Shown: piece by piece, positions 44,887 to 54,139 of the stretch
How the letters are laid out: each line of letters starts with the position of its first letter
Numbering within the stretch: the first letter of the stretch is position 1
Source: Achromobacter seleniivolatilans
GTDB lineage: Bacteria; Pseudomonadota; Gammaproteobacteria; Burkholderiales; Burkholderiaceae_B
Reading direction: 5' to 3'
NCBI RefSeq assembly: GCF_030864005.1
Contig: NZ_CP132976.1
Location: 5,146,001 to 5,210,000 of the forward strand
DNA: 64,000 nt
Notes under the pieces: model-generated
Told to the model about the DNA's origin: nothing
What the model saw: only the letters and a program-made list of their open reading frames with translations
Databases searched by the model: none
Made by a program: the position numbers and the translations under genes

Positions 44887-45447
44887 ATGGAACATGCAAC
44901 CCGATCCCCCCAGCAGGCAAACCGCCCCTTCGATATGGACGTGAAGGCCATTCGCGCCAAGGCGCGTCAGGATATTGAATCGGGCGCCGTTACCGACTCT
45001 TATCGTGCGGACAGAAAAACGGTCTTGAAGCTGTTGAACGAAGCGCTCGCCACCGAAATCGTCTGTGTGCTGCGCTACAAGCGCCACTTCTTCATGGCAC
45101 GCGGGCTGAACGCCGAACCGGTGGCGGCGGAATTCGCCGAACACGCCAGGCAGGAACAGGAACACGCCGACATGCTGGCCGAACGCATCGTGCAGCTAGG
45201 CGGCGAGCCCAATCTGTCGCCCAAAGGCTTGCTGGAACGCAGCCATTCGGAATACGTCGAGGGCTCCACGCTGCTGGAGATGATCAAGGAAAATCTGATC
45301 GCCGAGCGCATCGCTATCGATAGTTATCGGCAGATGATTGAATACCTGGGCGAGCAAGACAGCACCACGCGCCGCATGTTGGAAGAGATTCTGGCGGTGG
45401 AAGAGGAACACGCCGACGATATGTCGGATTTCCTGGAAAAAACCTGA
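44887..45447 (+). CDS. Ferritin-like (bacterioferritin-type) protein
   Basis: 186 residues in a four-helix layout. The first helix carries EIVCVLRYKRHFF, the second HARQEQEHADMLAERI, the third AERIAIDSYRQMIEYLG and the fourth EILAVEEEHADDMSDFL; these glutamate and ExxH pairs form a di-iron site. It is close to bacterioferritin/DPS-like stress ferritins. A GAGGAG ribosome-binding site precedes the ATG. Iron storage or peroxide protection is likely. Confidence 0.85.
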   Translation: MEHATRSPQQANRPFDMDVKAIRAKARQDIESGAVTDSYRADRKTVLKLLNEALATEIVCVLRYKRHFFMARGLNAEPVAAEFAEHARQEQEHADMLAERIVQLGGEPNLSPKGLLERSHSEYVEGSTLLEMIKENLIAERIAIDSYRQMIEYLGEQDSTTRRMLEEILAVEEEHADDMSDFLEKT

Positions 45448-45475
45448 AGACTAATGCCGGCAGGTAATCGGGCTT

Positions 45476-45511
45476 GGCGGGGCTTGCGTGCTTTGCATGG
45501 CGAGCCCCGCC
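45476..45511. terminator. Hairpin between convergent ferritin-like gene and rimO
   Basis: GGCGGGGCT (45476-45484) and AGCCCCGCC (45503-45511), nine-bp perfect arms with an 18-base loop, no T-run on either side. Confidence 0.45.
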
Positions 45512-45518
45512 TGTGCGA

Positions 45519-46835
45519 TCAGATCGCGTCGGCCCAGAGGTCGTATTCGTCGGAATCCGTGACGCGCACGCGCACCATGTCGCCCGCTTTCAGGGGCTTG
45601 TCCGAACTGACGTAGACACAGCCGTCGATCTCGGGCGCATCTGCGCTGCTGCGGCCAACGGCGCCGTCTTCGTCCACCTCATCAATCAGCACATCGATTT
45701 CGCGGCCGATCTTACGGGCCAGGCGCGCGGTTGAGATCCCTTGCTGCAACTCCATGAAGCGTTCCCAGCGGTCTTGCTTGACGTCGTCAGGCACGGGATT
45801 GTCCAGCAGGTTCGCGGGCGCGCCTTCCACCGGCGAATACTGGAAACAGCCCACGCGATCCAGCTGCGCTTCCTGCATCCAGTCCAGCAGGTACTGGAAG
45901 TCTTCCTCGGTTTCGCCTGGGAAACCAACGATGAACGTTGAGCGGATGGTCAGGTCGGGGCAGATTTCGCGCCAGCGCTTGATGCGCGCCAGGGTCTTGT
46001 CTTCAAAGGCCGGACGCTTCATGGCTTTCAGGATGCGCGGGCTGGCGTGCTGGAACGGGATATCCAGGTAAGGCAGGATCTTGCCCTCGGCCATCAGCGG
46101 AATCACTTCGTCTACGTGCGGGTATGGATACACGTAGTGCAGGCGCGTCCAGATGCCCATTTCGGACAAGGCCACGCAGAGCTCGGTCATGCGGGTCTTG
46201 ACCGGACGGCCGTTCCAGAAACCGCTGCGGTACTTCACGTCGACGCCATAGGCGCTGGTGTCTTGCGAGATCACCAGCAGTTCCTTCACGCCGGCCTTGA
46301 CCAGACGTTCGGCTTCGCTCAACACATCGCCCACCGGCCGGCTGACCAGATCACCCCGCATCGACGGGATGATGCAGAAGCTGCACCGGTGATTACAGCC
46401 TTCCGAGATCTTCAGATAGGCGTAGTGGCGCGGCGTGAGCTTCACGCCTTGCGGCGGCACCAGGTCCAGATAGGGGTTGTGGTCTTTATTGGGCGGCGCG
46501 GCATCGTGCACGGCGCGCACCACTTCTTCATATTGCTGCGGGCCCGTCACCGACAACACGCTGGGGTGCACGTTGCGGATCACCGATTCCTCAACGCCCA
46601 TACAGCCCGTGACGATCACTTTGCCGTTTTCGGCCAAAGCTTCGCCAATGGCTTCCAACGACTCCGCCTTGGCGCTGTCGATGAATCCACAGGTATTGAC
46701 GACGACCACGTCCGCGTTGGCGTACTCGGGCGTGACTTCGTACCCTTCGGTGCGCAGTTGGGTCAGGATGCGTTCGGAATCGACCAGGGCTTTAGGACAG
46801 CCCAGGCTGACGAAGCCGACTTTGGGGGAAGACAT
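45519..46835 (-). CDS. rimO: Ribosomal protein S12 methylthiotransferase RimO
   Basis: 438 residues from the ATG at 46835 ([20 protein letters not shown]). Three N-terminal cysteines C13, C49 and C78 hold one cluster; the radical-SAM cluster is C147-xxx-C151-xx-C154 (CNHRCSFC). A TRAM domain ends the protein. It adds a methylthio group to Asp89 of ribosomal protein S12. It appears as a single gene. Confidence 0.96.
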   Translation of the reverse strand: MSSPKVGFVSLGCPKALVDSERILTQLRTEGYEVTPEYANADVVVVNTCGFIDSAKAESLEAIGEALAENGKVIVTGCMGVEESVIRNVHPSVLSVTGPQQYEEVVRAVHDAAPPNKDHNPYLDLVPPQGVKLTPRHYAYLKISEGCNHRCSFCIIPSMRGDLVSRPVGDVLSEAERLVKAGVKELLVISQDTSAYGVDVKYRSGFWNGRPVKTRMTELCVALSEMGIWTRLHYVYPYPHVDEVIPLMAEGKILPYLDIPFQHASPRILKAMKRPAFEDKTLARIKRWREICPDLTIRSTFIVGFPGETEEDFQYLLDWMQEAQLDRVGCFQYSPVEGAPANLLDNPVPDDVKQDRWERFMELQQGISTARLARKIGREIDVLIDEVDEDGAVGRSSADAPEIDGCVYVSSDKPLKAGDMVRVRVTDSDEYDLWADAI

Positions 46836-46985
46836 GGAATACCTCGGTGGGCGCGAGCCGGCGCCAGTGATCAAAATCTGCGCAATTTTAGCGCGGCAGA
46901 GCGGGGGGCCGTTATTTTACCGGTAAGGAAGGGAAACGCCCGCGAAGAAGCGTGTCCCTATTTTTTCGGAATATTCCTCTGCGCC

Positions 46986-47618
46986 TTAAGGCGCAGCGCG
47001 CCGGTACAGCGCCAGCGTGCCCGCCAATCCGATCAGCAGGCCGCCGCAGATGCGGTTCAGCCAGCGTACACCGTTGCCCCGGAAGGCGCGCACCATTTGC
47101 GCGCCCAGCGTTGCGTAGGCCAACATCACCACGACATTCATCAGCGCCATCACGCATGCCAGGATCGCGTATTGCGAGAACAGGGGCGCGGCCGGGTTGA
47201 TGAATTGCGGCAGGAAAGCCGACATGAACAGCAACGCCTTGGGGTTGGTCAGCGCGACGGCGAAGCTGCGCAGGCCAAGCGTCAGACCCGCCGGGCGGGC
47301 GGCCTCGGCGGCCGCCGACGGCATGACTAGCGCGGCGTCTGAACGCAGCATCTTCCAGCCCAAGTAGGCCAGGTAGGCCGCGCCAGCCCATTTGATGATC
47401 TGGAAGGCGATCTCCGAGGCGGACAGCACCACGCCCAAGCCAGAGGCGACCGCGCCGATCAGGATCAGGTCCGCCAGCACTGCGCCAGCCATACCCCAGC
47501 TGGCGGCGCGCACGCCGTGGCGCGAGCCATTGCTCATCGCCAGCAGGACCGTGGGGCCGGGTGTAATGATGGTGACGGCCGAAGCCAGGACAAACAACAG
47601 CAGCGTGGCGGTGGTCAT
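46986..47618 (-). CDS. LysE/RhtB family amino-acid exporter
   Basis: 210 residues from the ATG at 47618. Six hydrophobic segments and the family opening VTIITPGPTVLLAMSNGSRHG, with NPKALLFMSAFLPQFINP mid-protein. It exports amino acids or homoserine lactone-like compounds; the substrate is not predictable. The long open frame that continues to 49010 overlaps rsmB and is not part of this gene. Confidence 0.92.
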   Translation of the reverse strand: MTTATLLLFVLASAVTIITPGPTVLLAMSNGSRHGVRAASWGMAGAVLADLILIGAVASGLGVVLSASEIAFQIIKWAGAAYLAYLGWKMLRSDAALVMPSAAAEAARPAGLTLGLRSFAVALTNPKALLFMSAFLPQFINPAAPLFSQYAILACVMALMNVVVMLAYATLGAQMVRAFRGNGVRWLNRICGGLLIGLAGTLALYRRAAP

Positions 47619-47711
47619 AAATCGCTCCGGAACGAGCGGGCAGTTTGACGCGCCCGCCGCCATTCGTCCAGGTCCGGCTACCATAGCGGTCTTATCCTTT
47701 GATTTCGCACC

Positions 47712-49049
47712 ATGGCCACGCGTTCCGACACCCCCAATCTTGCCCCCCCGCTTTCCTCCGTTCTTCTTTCCAGCGCGGGGGTGGTCGAGGGCGTGCTGGA
47801 CGGCCGTTCCCTGACGGACGCGCTGTCTGACGTCGATTCCGCGTTGCGTCCCGCCACTCAGGCGGTGTCGTTTCATGCGATGCGTTATCTGGGCTGGGCG
47901 GACGCCGTTGGCCGTGAACTGGTCCAGCGTTATCCCAGCGTCTTGTTTGAGTCCTTGCTGCTGGTGTCGCTGACGCTGCTGAAAGAAGAGGGCGACGCCG
48001 CTTTGGCCGTGCCCGGCATGCCTATCTACGCGCCTCATACGGTTGTGGATCAGGCCGTGACGGCGGCCTCCAATACGCGCAGTCTGGCGTCTTTCAAGGG
48101 CATGCTCAATGCGTGCCTGCGCCGTTTTCTGCGTGAACGCGCGGTGCTTGCCGCCGCCGTGGCGGACAGCCTGGAGGCGCAATGGAACCACCCCGGCTGG
48201 TGGGTCAAGCAGCTGACGGTGGCCTATCCGCAGCAATGGCAAGAGATTCTGGCGTCGGCCAATGTGCCGGCCCCGCTGACCTTGCGCGTCAACCGCCGCC
48301 GAGCCACCCGTGAAAAAGTGCTGGAAGCATTCCAGGCCGCTGGCCTGGAAGCCGAAGCCGTGGGCGAGTCCGGCGTCGTGCTGGCAACGCCCAAGCCCGT
48401 GATCCACCTGCCCGGTTTTTCCGAAGGCTGGTGGTCGGTGCAAGATGCGGGCGCTCAACTGGCGGCCGAATTGCTGGCGCCCAAAGACGGCATGCGAGTG
48501 CTGGACGCCTGCGCGGCGCCTGGCGGCAAGACGGCCCATTTGCTGGAACTGGCCGAAGTCGACCTGCTGGCGCTGGATGCTGACGCCGAACGCCTGACCC
48601 GCGTGGAACAGAACCTGGACCGTCTGCGTCTGGCCAGCAAACGCGTCAAGCTGAAGGCGGCCGATGCCGCCGATCTGGACTCGTGGTGGGACGGCAAGCC
48701 CTTTGATGCGGTGCTGGCCGACGTGCCTTGCACGGCGTCGGGCATCGTGCGCCGCCATCCCGATATCCGCTGGCTGCGCCGCGAGAACGATGTACGCCGC
48801 ACCGCCACCTTGCAAATCAACATTCTGGATGCGCTGTGGCAAACCGTGGCGCCGGGCGGCCGCCTGCTCTATGTGACGTGTTCGGTGTTCCCCATCGAAG
48901 GGGCTCGCCAGGCGCTGGAATTCCTGCAACGCCATCCCGATGCCACCCGTCTGGAGGCGCCGGGCCAATTGCTGCCAGTTGCGGTGGATGCAACACCCGC
49001 CGCACAACATGACGGATTTTTCTACGCCTTGTTTGCCAAGCAGTCTTGA
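47712..49049 (+). CDS. rsmB: 16S rRNA (cytosine(967)-C(5))-methyltransferase RsmB
   Basis: 445 residues: a NusB-like N-terminal RNA-binding domain (about 1-150) and a Rossmann methyltransferase. SAM-binding LDACAAPGGKTAHLLEL is followed by two cysteines, C340 (DVPCTASG) and C390 (YVTCSVFP); the second is the catalytic nucleophile in this family. It starts the run rsmB-DUF4390-ntrY-ntrX-trkA-trkH, with 39 bases to the DUF4390 gene. Confidence 0.95.
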   Translation: MATRSDTPNLAPPLSSVLLSSAGVVEGVLDGRSLTDALSDVDSALRPATQAVSFHAMRYLGWADAVGRELVQRYPSVLFESLLLVSLTLLKEEGDAALAVPGMPIYAPHTVVDQAVTAASNTRSLASFKGMLNACLRRFLRERAVLAAAVADSLEAQWNHPGWWVKQLTVAYPQQWQEILASANVPAPLTLRVNRRRATREKVLEAFQAAGLEAEAVGESGVVLATPKPVIHLPGFSEGWWSVQDAGAQLAAELLAPKDGMRVLDACAAPGGKTAHLLELAEVDLLALDADAERLTRVEQNLDRLRLASKRVKLKAADAADLDSWWDGKPFDAVLADVPCTASGIVRRHPDIRWLRRENDVRRTATLQINILDALWQTVAPGGRLLYVTCSVFPIEGARQALEFLQRHPDATRLEAPGQLLPVAVDATPAAQHDGFFYALFAKQS

Positions 49050-49088
49050 ATCGCCAAGAATAGGGGCATGACGTAGTTTCGGTGTCGT

Positions 49089-49679
49089 ATGTCCATTATT
49101 TCGCGCTTATTTCTTGGGTTGTTGCTGGTATCTGCCTCGCTTCTGTTTGTGCCAGGCGGCGACGCATATGGGGCTGAACCGAAGGTCACGCGAGTGGACC
49201 CGGCGGTTCGCAACGGCAAACTCGAGATCGACGCCGACATCGAATTCGAGCTGAATCAACAGCTTCGGGACGCTGCCCAACGCGGCGTCCCGCTCTATTT
49301 CACAGCAGATCTCACGATGACGCGTGAGCGCTGGTGGTGGTTCGACAAATCTTTGGTGGATACCTCGCGCACCTGGCGCGTCGTTTACAACGCGCTGACC
49401 CGGCAATGGCGCGCCGGCGTGGGCGAACTGTCCTTTCCCGTGGCGTCGCTGGACGACGCCATGAGCGTCATCCGGCATATCCGCAACTGGCCCGTGGCCG
49501 ATGCGGGCGACTTCGACCAAGGGGTGTTGTACGGCGGCCAACTGCGCCTGCGCCTGGACACCTCTCTTTTGCCCCGGCCATTTCAGGTCAATGCCTTAAA
49601 TAGCAGCTCGTGGGCGCAGGGCACTCCCTGGACGGACTTCTCGTTCATGCTGAGCGACAAGGAGAAAGATCCCTCATGA
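49089..49679 (+). CDS. DUF4390 secreted or membrane-anchored protein
   Basis: 196 residues. A signal peptide or anchor (about 4-25, LFLGLLLVSASLLF) precedes a beta-rich soluble domain (EFELNQQLRDAAQRGVPLYF, RERWWWFDKSLVDTSRTWRV). DUF4390 genes commonly sit in front of ntrYX, so a periplasmic sensing or envelope role is a reasonable guess. Its stop overlaps the ntrY ATG (ATGA). Confidence 0.88.
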   Translation: MSIISRLFLGLLLVSASLLFVPGGDAYGAEPKVTRVDPAVRNGKLEIDADIEFELNQQLRDAAQRGVPLYFTADLTMTRERWWWFDKSLVDTSRTWRVVYNALTRQWRAGVGELSFPVASLDDAMSVIRHIRNWPVADAGDFDQGVLYGGQLRLRLDTSLLPRPFQVNALNSSSWAQGTPWTDFSFMLSDKEKDPS

Positions 49680-52006
49680 GGCTGTTGCTTCGGCTGGCGC
49701 TGATGGTGGGTGCGGTCAGCGGCCTGGCATTGCTGGGATTGCTGGCATGGTCCACGGGCAATGCCTCGCGCTTTGCGCGCTACTACGACACGCTGCTGGT
49801 CCTGAACGGCATTTTCGCGCTGGCGCTCTTTGTCTGGGTGGTGGCGCTGACGGTCCGGCTCGCCAGGCAGATCCGGCGGCGGCAGTTTGGCGCCCGGCTG
49901 ACGGCGCGGTTTTCCCTGGCATTCGCGCTGATTGGCGTGGTGCCGGGCGCCCTGATCTACACCGTATCAGTGCAGTTCATGTCGCGCTCTATTGAGTCGT
50001 GGTTCAACGTGCGCGTGGATACGGCGCTGGAAGCGGGTTTGAACTTGGGCCGGGCGGCGCTGGATTCTCTTCTGGCCGATCTGGATGCGCGCGCGCGCTC
50101 GATGGCCGCGGAGCTTAATCGCAACTCGGATAGTGGCGTGACGCTTGCATTGACCCGGCTGCGTGAGGCCAACGGCGTGCAGGAAGCCATGGTGTTCACG
50201 GGTAGCGGGCGCATGGTGGCATTTTCCACCAGCCAGTATGGGCAATTGTTGCCCGCCATGCCGCCCTCGACCGTGATGAATCAGCTGCGTCTGGCGCGCG
50301 GGTATTCCGCAGCGGAAGCCGATGATCCCGTCACGGCTGGCGCCGAGGGCGGGCTGCATCTGCGTGTGGTGATCCCGCTGACTGGGCCTGACCGCTACGA
50401 CAACTTGCTGGGCACGGCATCCGAGCCGCGCTGGTTGCAGCTGCTCCAGCCTGTGCCCGAACAGATCGCGCACAACGCCAATCTGGTGCAACAGGGTTTT
50501 CGGGACTATCAAGAATTGGCGCTGTCCCGGCTGGGCCTGCGCAAACTCTATGGCATCACGCTGACGCTGGCCCTGCTGCTGGCCGCTTTCGGCGCCATCG
50601 CCGTGGCCTTGTCCTTGTCCAAACGTCTGGTGCGTCCGCTGCTGAGTCTGGCCGGTGGCACGCAGGCCGTGGGCGTGGGCGACTACCGGCCGCTGCCCGA
50701 ACCGCCCGAGCGCGATGAGGTCGGCCAGCTCACCCGCTCTTTCAACGCCATGACACGTCAGCTGGATGAAGCTCGGCGCATGGTGGAAAGCAATCGCCAG
50801 CAGTTGGAACGATCCAACGTGTATCTGGAAAGCGTGCTGTCCAATCTGTCATCCGGCGTGCTGGTGTTCGACGAATCGTTCCGCGTCACCACCGTCAACC
50901 AGGGGGCGCAGACCATTCTGGGGGCGGACCTGCGTTCGGTCATCGGGCGTCCGCTGGAAACCGTGGATGGGATGCTGGAATTTGCCAACATCGTCCGTCA
51001 GGCGTTTTCCACGCACGCTGCCGTCGGTTCCGAGCGCCAGCACTGGCAGCAGCAATTCGAGATCGGCCCGGCCCAAGGCGATGCGCCTACCGCGCCGCAG
51101 CCCCTGACTTTGCTGGCCCGCGGCACCCATCTGCGCGTAGACGGCCGCGGCAATGGTTATCTGGTCGTGTTTGACGACATCACCGAGGTGATTTCGGCCA
51201 ACCGGACCGTTGCCTGGGGCGAGGTCGCCCGCCGGCTGGCGCACGAAATCAAGAACCCGCTGACCCCGATCCAGCTGTCGGCCGAGCGTCTGGCCATGAA
51301 GCTTGAAGGCAAGCTGCCTCCGGCCGAAGCCCAGATTGTCGTGCGCTCCACCAACACAATCGTCAATCAGGTGGCTTCGCTCAAGCAGATGGTGGACGAC
51401 TTCCGCGAATACGCCCGGACCCCGCCCGCCGTCATGCAGCGCATCGATTTCAATGCGTTGGTGGCTGACGTGCTGTCGCTGTATGGCTGGGAACCCGATG
51501 GCGGCGCGCCGCAGGGCGCGGCGGCCCGCCAGACCGAAAAAGCGATGAATCTGGATGTATCGCTGGGCCAGGATCTGCCTGAAATCGAAGGTGATCCCAC
51601 TCAGCTGCGTCAGGTGATCCATAACCTGATGTCCAATGCGCGTGACGCGATTGCCGAGCAGGGCGGGCAAGGGCGGGTCAGCGTGACGACCCAACTCATG
51701 CGCAGCGAACAGCCCGACCGGGCCGACCACCAGGCATTACGATTTACCGTTGCAGACACCGGCCCGGGCTTTCCCGCGCAGGTGATGCAGCGCGCGTTCG
51801 AGCCCTACGTAACCACCAAGTCCCACGGGACTGGGTTAGGATTGGCGATCGTACGCAAGATTGTGGAAGAGCATGGCGGACGTATCGACCTTGCCAACCG
51901 CAAGGAAGGAGGCGCGCGGATTTCCATCTTGTTGACCCGATTGGCTCCCGGGACAGACACTATGGACGCGACCGCGCAAGAAAAGGATAATGCGGCTACG
52001 CAATAG
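49676..52006 (+). CDS. ntrY: NtrY-type sensor histidine kinase
   Basis: 776 residues. Two N-terminal membrane segments (about 5-30 and 38-58), a third near 90 and a fourth near 300 flank a periplasmic loop; HAMP (about 320-375) and PAS (about 385-490) follow. The phosphorylated H523 lies in RRLAHEIKNPLTP, then N, G1 and G2 boxes (NLMSNARDAI, VADTGPGF, GTGLGLAIVRKI). It should sense a membrane or redox signal and phosphorylate the adjacent regulator 11 bases downstream. Start overlaps the DUF4390 stop. Confidence 0.93.
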   Translation: MRLLLRLALMVGAVSGLALLGLLAWSTGNASRFARYYDTLLVLNGIFALALFVWVVALTVRLARQIRRRQFGARLTARFSLAFALIGVVPGALIYTVSVQFMSRSIESWFNVRVDTALEAGLNLGRAALDSLLADLDARARSMAAELNRNSDSGVTLALTRLREANGVQEAMVFTGSGRMVAFSTSQYGQLLPAMPPSTVMNQLRLARGYSAAEADDPVTAGAEGGLHLRVVIPLTGPDRYDNLLGTASEPRWLQLLQPVPEQIAHNANLVQQGFRDYQELALSRLGLRKLYGITLTLALLLAAFGAIAVALSLSKRLVRPLLSLAGGTQAVGVGDYRPLPEPPERDEVGQLTRSFNAMTRQLDEARRMVESNRQQLERSNVYLESVLSNLSSGVLVFDESFRVTTVNQGAQTILGADLRSVIGRPLETVDGMLEFANIVRQAFSTHAAVGSERQHWQQQFEIGPAQGDAPTAPQPLTLLARGTHLRVDGRGNGYLVVFDDITEVISANRTVAWGEVARRLAHEIKNPLTPIQLSAERLAMKLEGKLPPAEAQIVVRSTNTIVNQVASLKQMVDDFREYARTPPAVMQRIDFNALVADVLSLYGWEPDGGAPQGAAARQTEKAMNLDVSLGQDLPEIEGDPTQLRQVIHNLMSNARDAIAEQGGQGRVSVTTQLMRSEQPDRADHQALRFTVADTGPGFPAQVMQRAFEPYVTTKSHGTGLGLAIVRKIVEEHGGRIDLANRKEGGARISILLTRLAPGTDTMDATAQEKDNAATQ

Positions 52007-52017
52007 GTGGATGCTTT

Positions 52018-52710
52018 ATGGCCAGAATTCTGGTGGTTGACGACGAAGTCGGTATACGCGAGCTTTTGTCAGAAATCCTTTACGACGAAGGACACACGGT
52101 CGAACTGGCCGAAAACGCGGCGCAAGCGCGCGCCGCGCGTCTTCGCATGCGTCCTGATCTAGTGTTGCTGGACATATGGATGCCGGACACTGATGGCGTA
52201 AGTTTGCTGAAAGAGTGGGGCTCGCAAGGCCTGCTCGACATGGCTGTGATCATGATGAGCGGTCACGCCACCATTGATACGGCGGTCGAGGCCACTCGCA
52301 TCGGCGCCATGGATTTCCTGGAAAAGCCCATCACGCTGCAGCGTCTCTTGAAGACCGTCGCAGCGGGTCTGGCACGCGGACGCGCTCCGCATCCGGCACC
52401 CGCCGCCACGCATCCGGCTGCCGCCAACGCCACGGTGGCGCTGGAAGACGAGCTGGACCCCCCGGTTCTGGCAACGGCGCCCGCCAATGAAGTCCCGGTT
52501 GCGTCCAACGGCCAATTGGGCAGCATTTCGCTGGATCAGCCGCTGCGCGAAGCCCGCGACGAGTTCGAGCGCATCTATTTTGAATACCACCTGGTTCGAG
52601 AAAGCCACAGCATGACGCGTGTGTCTGAGCGCACCGGGCTGGAACGCACCCACCTCTATCGCAAGCTCAAGCAATTGGGCATCGAGTCGGCGCGCAAGCG
52701 CAGCACATGA
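52018..52710 (+). CDS. ntrX: NtrX-like response regulator lacking the AAA+ domain
   Basis: 230 residues. A receiver domain (1-118) has acidic D8-D9, phosphoacceptor D52 and K103. An Ala/Pro-rich linker (about 120-165) replaces the roughly 230-residue AAA+ ATPase expected in NtrX/NtrC; no GAFTGA, Walker A or arginine-finger segment is present. A Fis-type helix-turn-helix (about 185-226, SMTRVSERTGLERTHLYRKLK) ends the protein. Without the ATPase it cannot act on sigma-54 holoenzyme in the usual way. The resulting shape resembles PrrA/RegA regulators. Its stop overlaps the trkA ATG. The gene symbol is by context. Confidence 0.88.
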   Translation: MARILVVDDEVGIRELLSEILYDEGHTVELAENAAQARAARLRMRPDLVLLDIWMPDTDGVSLLKEWGSQGLLDMAVIMMSGHATIDTAVEATRIGAMDFLEKPITLQRLLKTVAAGLARGRAPHPAPAATHPAAANATVALEDELDPPVLATAPANEVPVASNGQLGSISLDQPLREARDEFERIYFEYHLVRESHSMTRVSERTGLERTHLYRKLKQLGIESARKRST

Positions 52711-54086
52711 AAATCCTGATCATGGGCGCTGGCCGCGTAGGCACCAGCGTGGCCGAAAACCTGGTGTCCGAAGAAAACGACATCACCGTGATCGATTCGG
52801 ACCCCGTTCAGCTGCAATACCTGCAAGAACACTTTGACCTGCGCGTCGTCCATGGCGACGGCTCGCAGGTGTCTGTGCTGGAATCCGCTGGCGCGGGCGA
52901 TACCGATCTGTTCATCGCCTGTGCGGCGTCCGACACCGCCAATATGGTGGCGTGCAAGATCGCCCGCCAGCTGTTCAACGTTCCGCGCCGCATTGCCCGG
53001 ATTCGTTCCGCCGAGTTTCCCGAGCATCCGGAACTCATGAGCGAAGACGGCTTTTGCATTGATGCGCTGATCAGCCCCGAACGCAGCGTCACGACCTATC
53101 TGCACAGCCTGATCGAATTCCCAGAAGCCTTGCAGGTGGTGGAATTCGCCGAAGGGCGCGTGTGCGTAGTGACCGTGCGCGTAGGCCATGGCAGCCCGAT
53201 GGCGCATTCCCCCGTCGACAAACTGCGCGATGTCTGGCCCGACGTCAAAGCGCGGGTGGTCGATGTGCTGCGCGGCGGACGCCCCTTGCGCGCGGGTAGC
53301 GGCACGGTGATTGCGCCTGGCGACGAGGTCGTGCTGGTAGTGGACTCGCGCGATGCGCGCCGGGCCGTGCGTCAGTTGCGCGAGGCCGAGCGGGCCGTGC
53401 GCCGCGTAATGATCGCAGGCGGCGGCAATATCGGCCTGCGTCTGGCGCGCCAACTGGCCGAAGAGAAGTACAGCGTCCGCATCATCGAGCGCGACTTGAA
53501 GCGCTGCGAATACCTGGCGACCCAGTTGCCCGACAGCGTGCTGGTCCTGCATGGCAGCGGCACCGACGAGGCCTTGCTGGAACGCGAGAACATTGAAGAC
53601 ATGGACACGTGGCTGGCCCTGACCAGCGACGACGAAGACAACATCATGTCGTCGCTGCTGGCCAAGCGTCTGGGCGCGCGCAAGGTGATCGCGCTGATCA
53701 ACCGCCAGGCTTATGGCGAATTGATGCAAGGCAGCCATATCGACATTGCGGTGTCTCCATCGCAAGCGACGATGAGCGAACTGCTGCGCCACGTGCGCCG
53801 CGGCGACGTCGCCGCCGTGCACCGCCTGCGCCAAGGCGTGGCCGAGGCGCTTGAGGCCATTGCACACGGCGACCGCTCCACCTCCAAGGTCGTGGGCCGG
53901 CCCGTGGGGCAGATCAGCCTGCCCAAGGGCGCCAGTATTGGCGCGCTGGTGCGGGGCGACGAAATCATCCTGCCCGATGCCGACACCGTGATTGAAACAG
54001 ACGATCATGTGATCGTCTTTGTGCCGTCCCGCCGGCAAATGCCGCGGGTGGAAAAACTGTTCCAAGTGTCGGCGTCCTTTTTCTGA
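52707..54086 (+). CDS. trkA: Trk potassium uptake regulatory protein TrkA
   Basis: 459 residues with two RCK units: GAGRVG at 7-12 and a second Rossmann loop GGGNIG near residue 238, each followed by a TrkA-C domain. It binds NAD(H) and gates TrkH. The ATG overlaps the ntrX stop by four bases, and trkH follows after 53 bases, so sensor, regulator and potassium channel are co-expressed. Confidence 0.95.
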   Translation: MKILIMGAGRVGTSVAENLVSEENDITVIDSDPVQLQYLQEHFDLRVVHGDGSQVSVLESAGAGDTDLFIACAASDTANMVACKIARQLFNVPRRIARIRSAEFPEHPELMSEDGFCIDALISPERSVTTYLHSLIEFPEALQVVEFAEGRVCVVTVRVGHGSPMAHSPVDKLRDVWPDVKARVVDVLRGGRPLRAGSGTVIAPGDEVVLVVDSRDARRAVRQLREAERAVRRVMIAGGGNIGLRLARQLAEEKYSVRIIERDLKRCEYLATQLPDSVLVLHGSGTDEALLERENIEDMDTWLALTSDDEDNIMSSLLAKRLGARKVIALINRQAYGELMQGSHIDIAVSPSQATMSELLRHVRRGDVAAVHRLRQGVAEALEAIAHGDRSTSKVVGRPVGQISLPKGASIGALVRGDEIILPDADTVIETDDHVIVFVPSRRQMPRVEKLFQVSASFF

Positions 54087-54139
54087 TGCGCACTCTCCAT
54101 TTTCCTTGGCGCGGGCCTCGCGCCGCCCGATAGGCACCC

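Noticed and set aside
47619..49010. Extension of the LysE exporter frame to 674 residues
   Set aside because: The extra 464 residues overlap rsmB in antisense and have no conserved sequence; the exporter starts cleanly at 47618 with its family motif.
52365..52520. Frameshifted or degraded AAA+ domain inside the ntrX-like gene
   Set aside because: The reading frame is continuous, the linker is only about 45 residues of Ala/Pro/Glu-rich sequence, and no Walker or GAFTGA remnants appear in any frame.
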